Below, one piece after another: positions 31,560-32,099 of a DNA stretch of 32,099 bases; position 1 is the first letter of the stretch; every line of letters begins with the position of its first letter. The stretch lies in assembly GCA_017465845.1 (NCBI GenBank), contig JAFTVH010000144.1, positions 1 to 32,099 of the forward strand, given 5' to 3'. The notes beneath the pieces were generated by a model. That model ran no database searches, was not told the origin of the DNA, and worked only from the letters and a program-made list of their open reading frames with translations. Source of the stretch: Lachnospiraceae bacterium (GTDB lineage: Bacteria > Bacillota > Clostridia > Lachnospirales > Lachnospiraceae). The translations under genes and the position numbers were made by a program.

Positions 31560-32099
31560 ATGATAACAACGATTCTTTGGGACGTGGATGGTACTCTGTT
31601 AGATTTCTTATATTCTCAGCGGATTGCACTTACGCAGTGTTTTCAGACGGCAGGGCTTGCAATCAATGATGAGATACTGGAAAGATATTCGCAGATCAAT
31701 GATTCTTACTGGAAACGGCTGGAACTGGGAGAAGTGACAAAGGCACAGCTTCTGAACGGAAGATTCCTTGATCTGTTCGAAGAATATGGAATCCGGGGTG
31801 TGGATGTGGAAGCTTTTCGAAAGCAATACCAGCTGGCACTGGGGAATGTTTTTGCTTATATCGACGATTCTCTTAATATCTGCCGTGCGCTTCAGGGGAA
31901 AGTAAAGCAGTATGTCATCACCAATGGTGTCACTTCCACCCAAGAAAGCAAGCTGAAGTTGTCAGGACTGGCAGATTGTATGGAGGCGCTGTTTATCTCT
32001 GAACAGATAGGAGCCCCTAAGCCGGGCAGGGATTTTTTCGATGTGGTTTTAAACAGTATCGAGGAAAAGGACAAGTCACGGATTCTTGTTGTGGGTGAT
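31560..32099 (+). CDS. HAD hydrolase, YjjG-like nucleotidase, N-terminal part
   Basis: The frame is open for 180 codons to the window edge. It starts at the ATG at 31560 with GGAAAGG upstream. The HAD motifs are in order: WDVDGTLLDF (nucleophile D8 and acid D10), the helical cap, VITNG (motif II) and GAPKPGRDFF (motif III lysine); the last visible residues VVGD begin motif IV. The DF after DGTL and the general layout resemble YjjG/YfnB pyrimidine 5'-nucleotidases, which remove phosphate from nucleotides including damaged ones. The C-terminus lies beyond the window, so the call to subfamily is tentative. Confidence 0.88.
   Translation, partial: MITTILWDVDGTLLDFLYSQRIALTQCFQTAGLAINDEILERYSQINDSYWKRLELGEVTKAQLLNGRFLDLFEEYGIRGVDVEAFRKQYQLALGNVFAYIDDSLNICRALQGKVKQYVITNGVTSTQESKLKLSGLADCMEALFISEQIGAPKPGRDFFDVVLNSIEEKDKSRILVVGD

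Noticed and set aside
1-32099. CRISPR array, tRNA or rRNA genes
   Set aside because: No regularly spaced direct repeats and no tRNA or rRNA signature sequences were seen on either strand.

Overview
The window looks like a chromosomal segment of an anaerobic, spore-forming Firmicute, most likely a Lachnospiraceae-type Clostridium. Supporting signs are spoIVA with a sigma-E-like promoter, strong AGGAGG ribosome binding sites, sigma-A promoters of the TTGACA/TATAAT type with 17-nt spacers, a TPP riboswitch in front of an ECF S component (thiW), and intermediate GC. There are no rRNA or tRNA genes, no CRISPR array, and no recognisable transposase, integrase or phage gene.

Layout. 1-2.8 kb: the 3' end of gpsA, then a MoxR-type AAA+ ATPase and its CoxE-like VWA partner, closed by a long bidirectional terminator. 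2.9-6.4 kb: a convergent maltose/galactoside-type O-acetyltransferase, an AraC-regulator relic fused to the front of an ANT(6)-like aminoglycoside adenylyltransferase gene, and an AAA-ATPase/PD-(D/E)XK protein. 6.5-8.3 kb: tyrS with its own promoter and terminator, then a short-chain dehydrogenase relic that has lost its middle. 8.3-11.8 kb (minus strand): the thiamin salvage operon riboswitch-thiW-thiM-thiE-thiD. 11.8-14.7 kb: a second ATPase/nuclease-fold protein, an AAC(3)-type acetyltransferase and a vanW relic. 14.7-18.3 kb: a three-gene ABC-2 exporter and an S66 LD-carboxypeptidase-like gene.

18.3-22.5 kb: a citrate synthase 3' relic, then a markedly AT-rich block. The block holds an XRE regulator divergent from a large WG-repeat lipoprotein, followed by a membrane/coiled-coil protein of unknown function. 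This is the best candidate for an undescribed system in the window. 22.5-25.2 kb: a TrmH-family rRNA methyltransferase, a branched palindromic repeat, and spoIVA. The ribosome binding site of spoIVA lies in a terminator-like hairpin whose other arm is the likely sigma-E -10 element. 25.3-29.5 kb: a purine/pyrimidine salvage set (purine nucleoside phosphorylase, cytidine deaminase, MTA/SAH-deaminase-like amidohydrolase, NCS2 permease). 29.5 kb to the end: a membrane-anchored MutS-like ATPase, a 50-residue single-span membrane protein with its own promoter, and the start of a YjjG-like HAD phosphatase.

How genes work together. The thi genes salvage thiazole and pyrimidine moieties into thiamin phosphate under TPP control. 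The nucleoside genes take up and dismantle purines and cytidine. The ABC genes form one exporter. At least four gene relics (AraC, SDR, VanW, citrate synthase) show ongoing gene decay. Both aminoglycoside-type enzyme genes lie next to relics.
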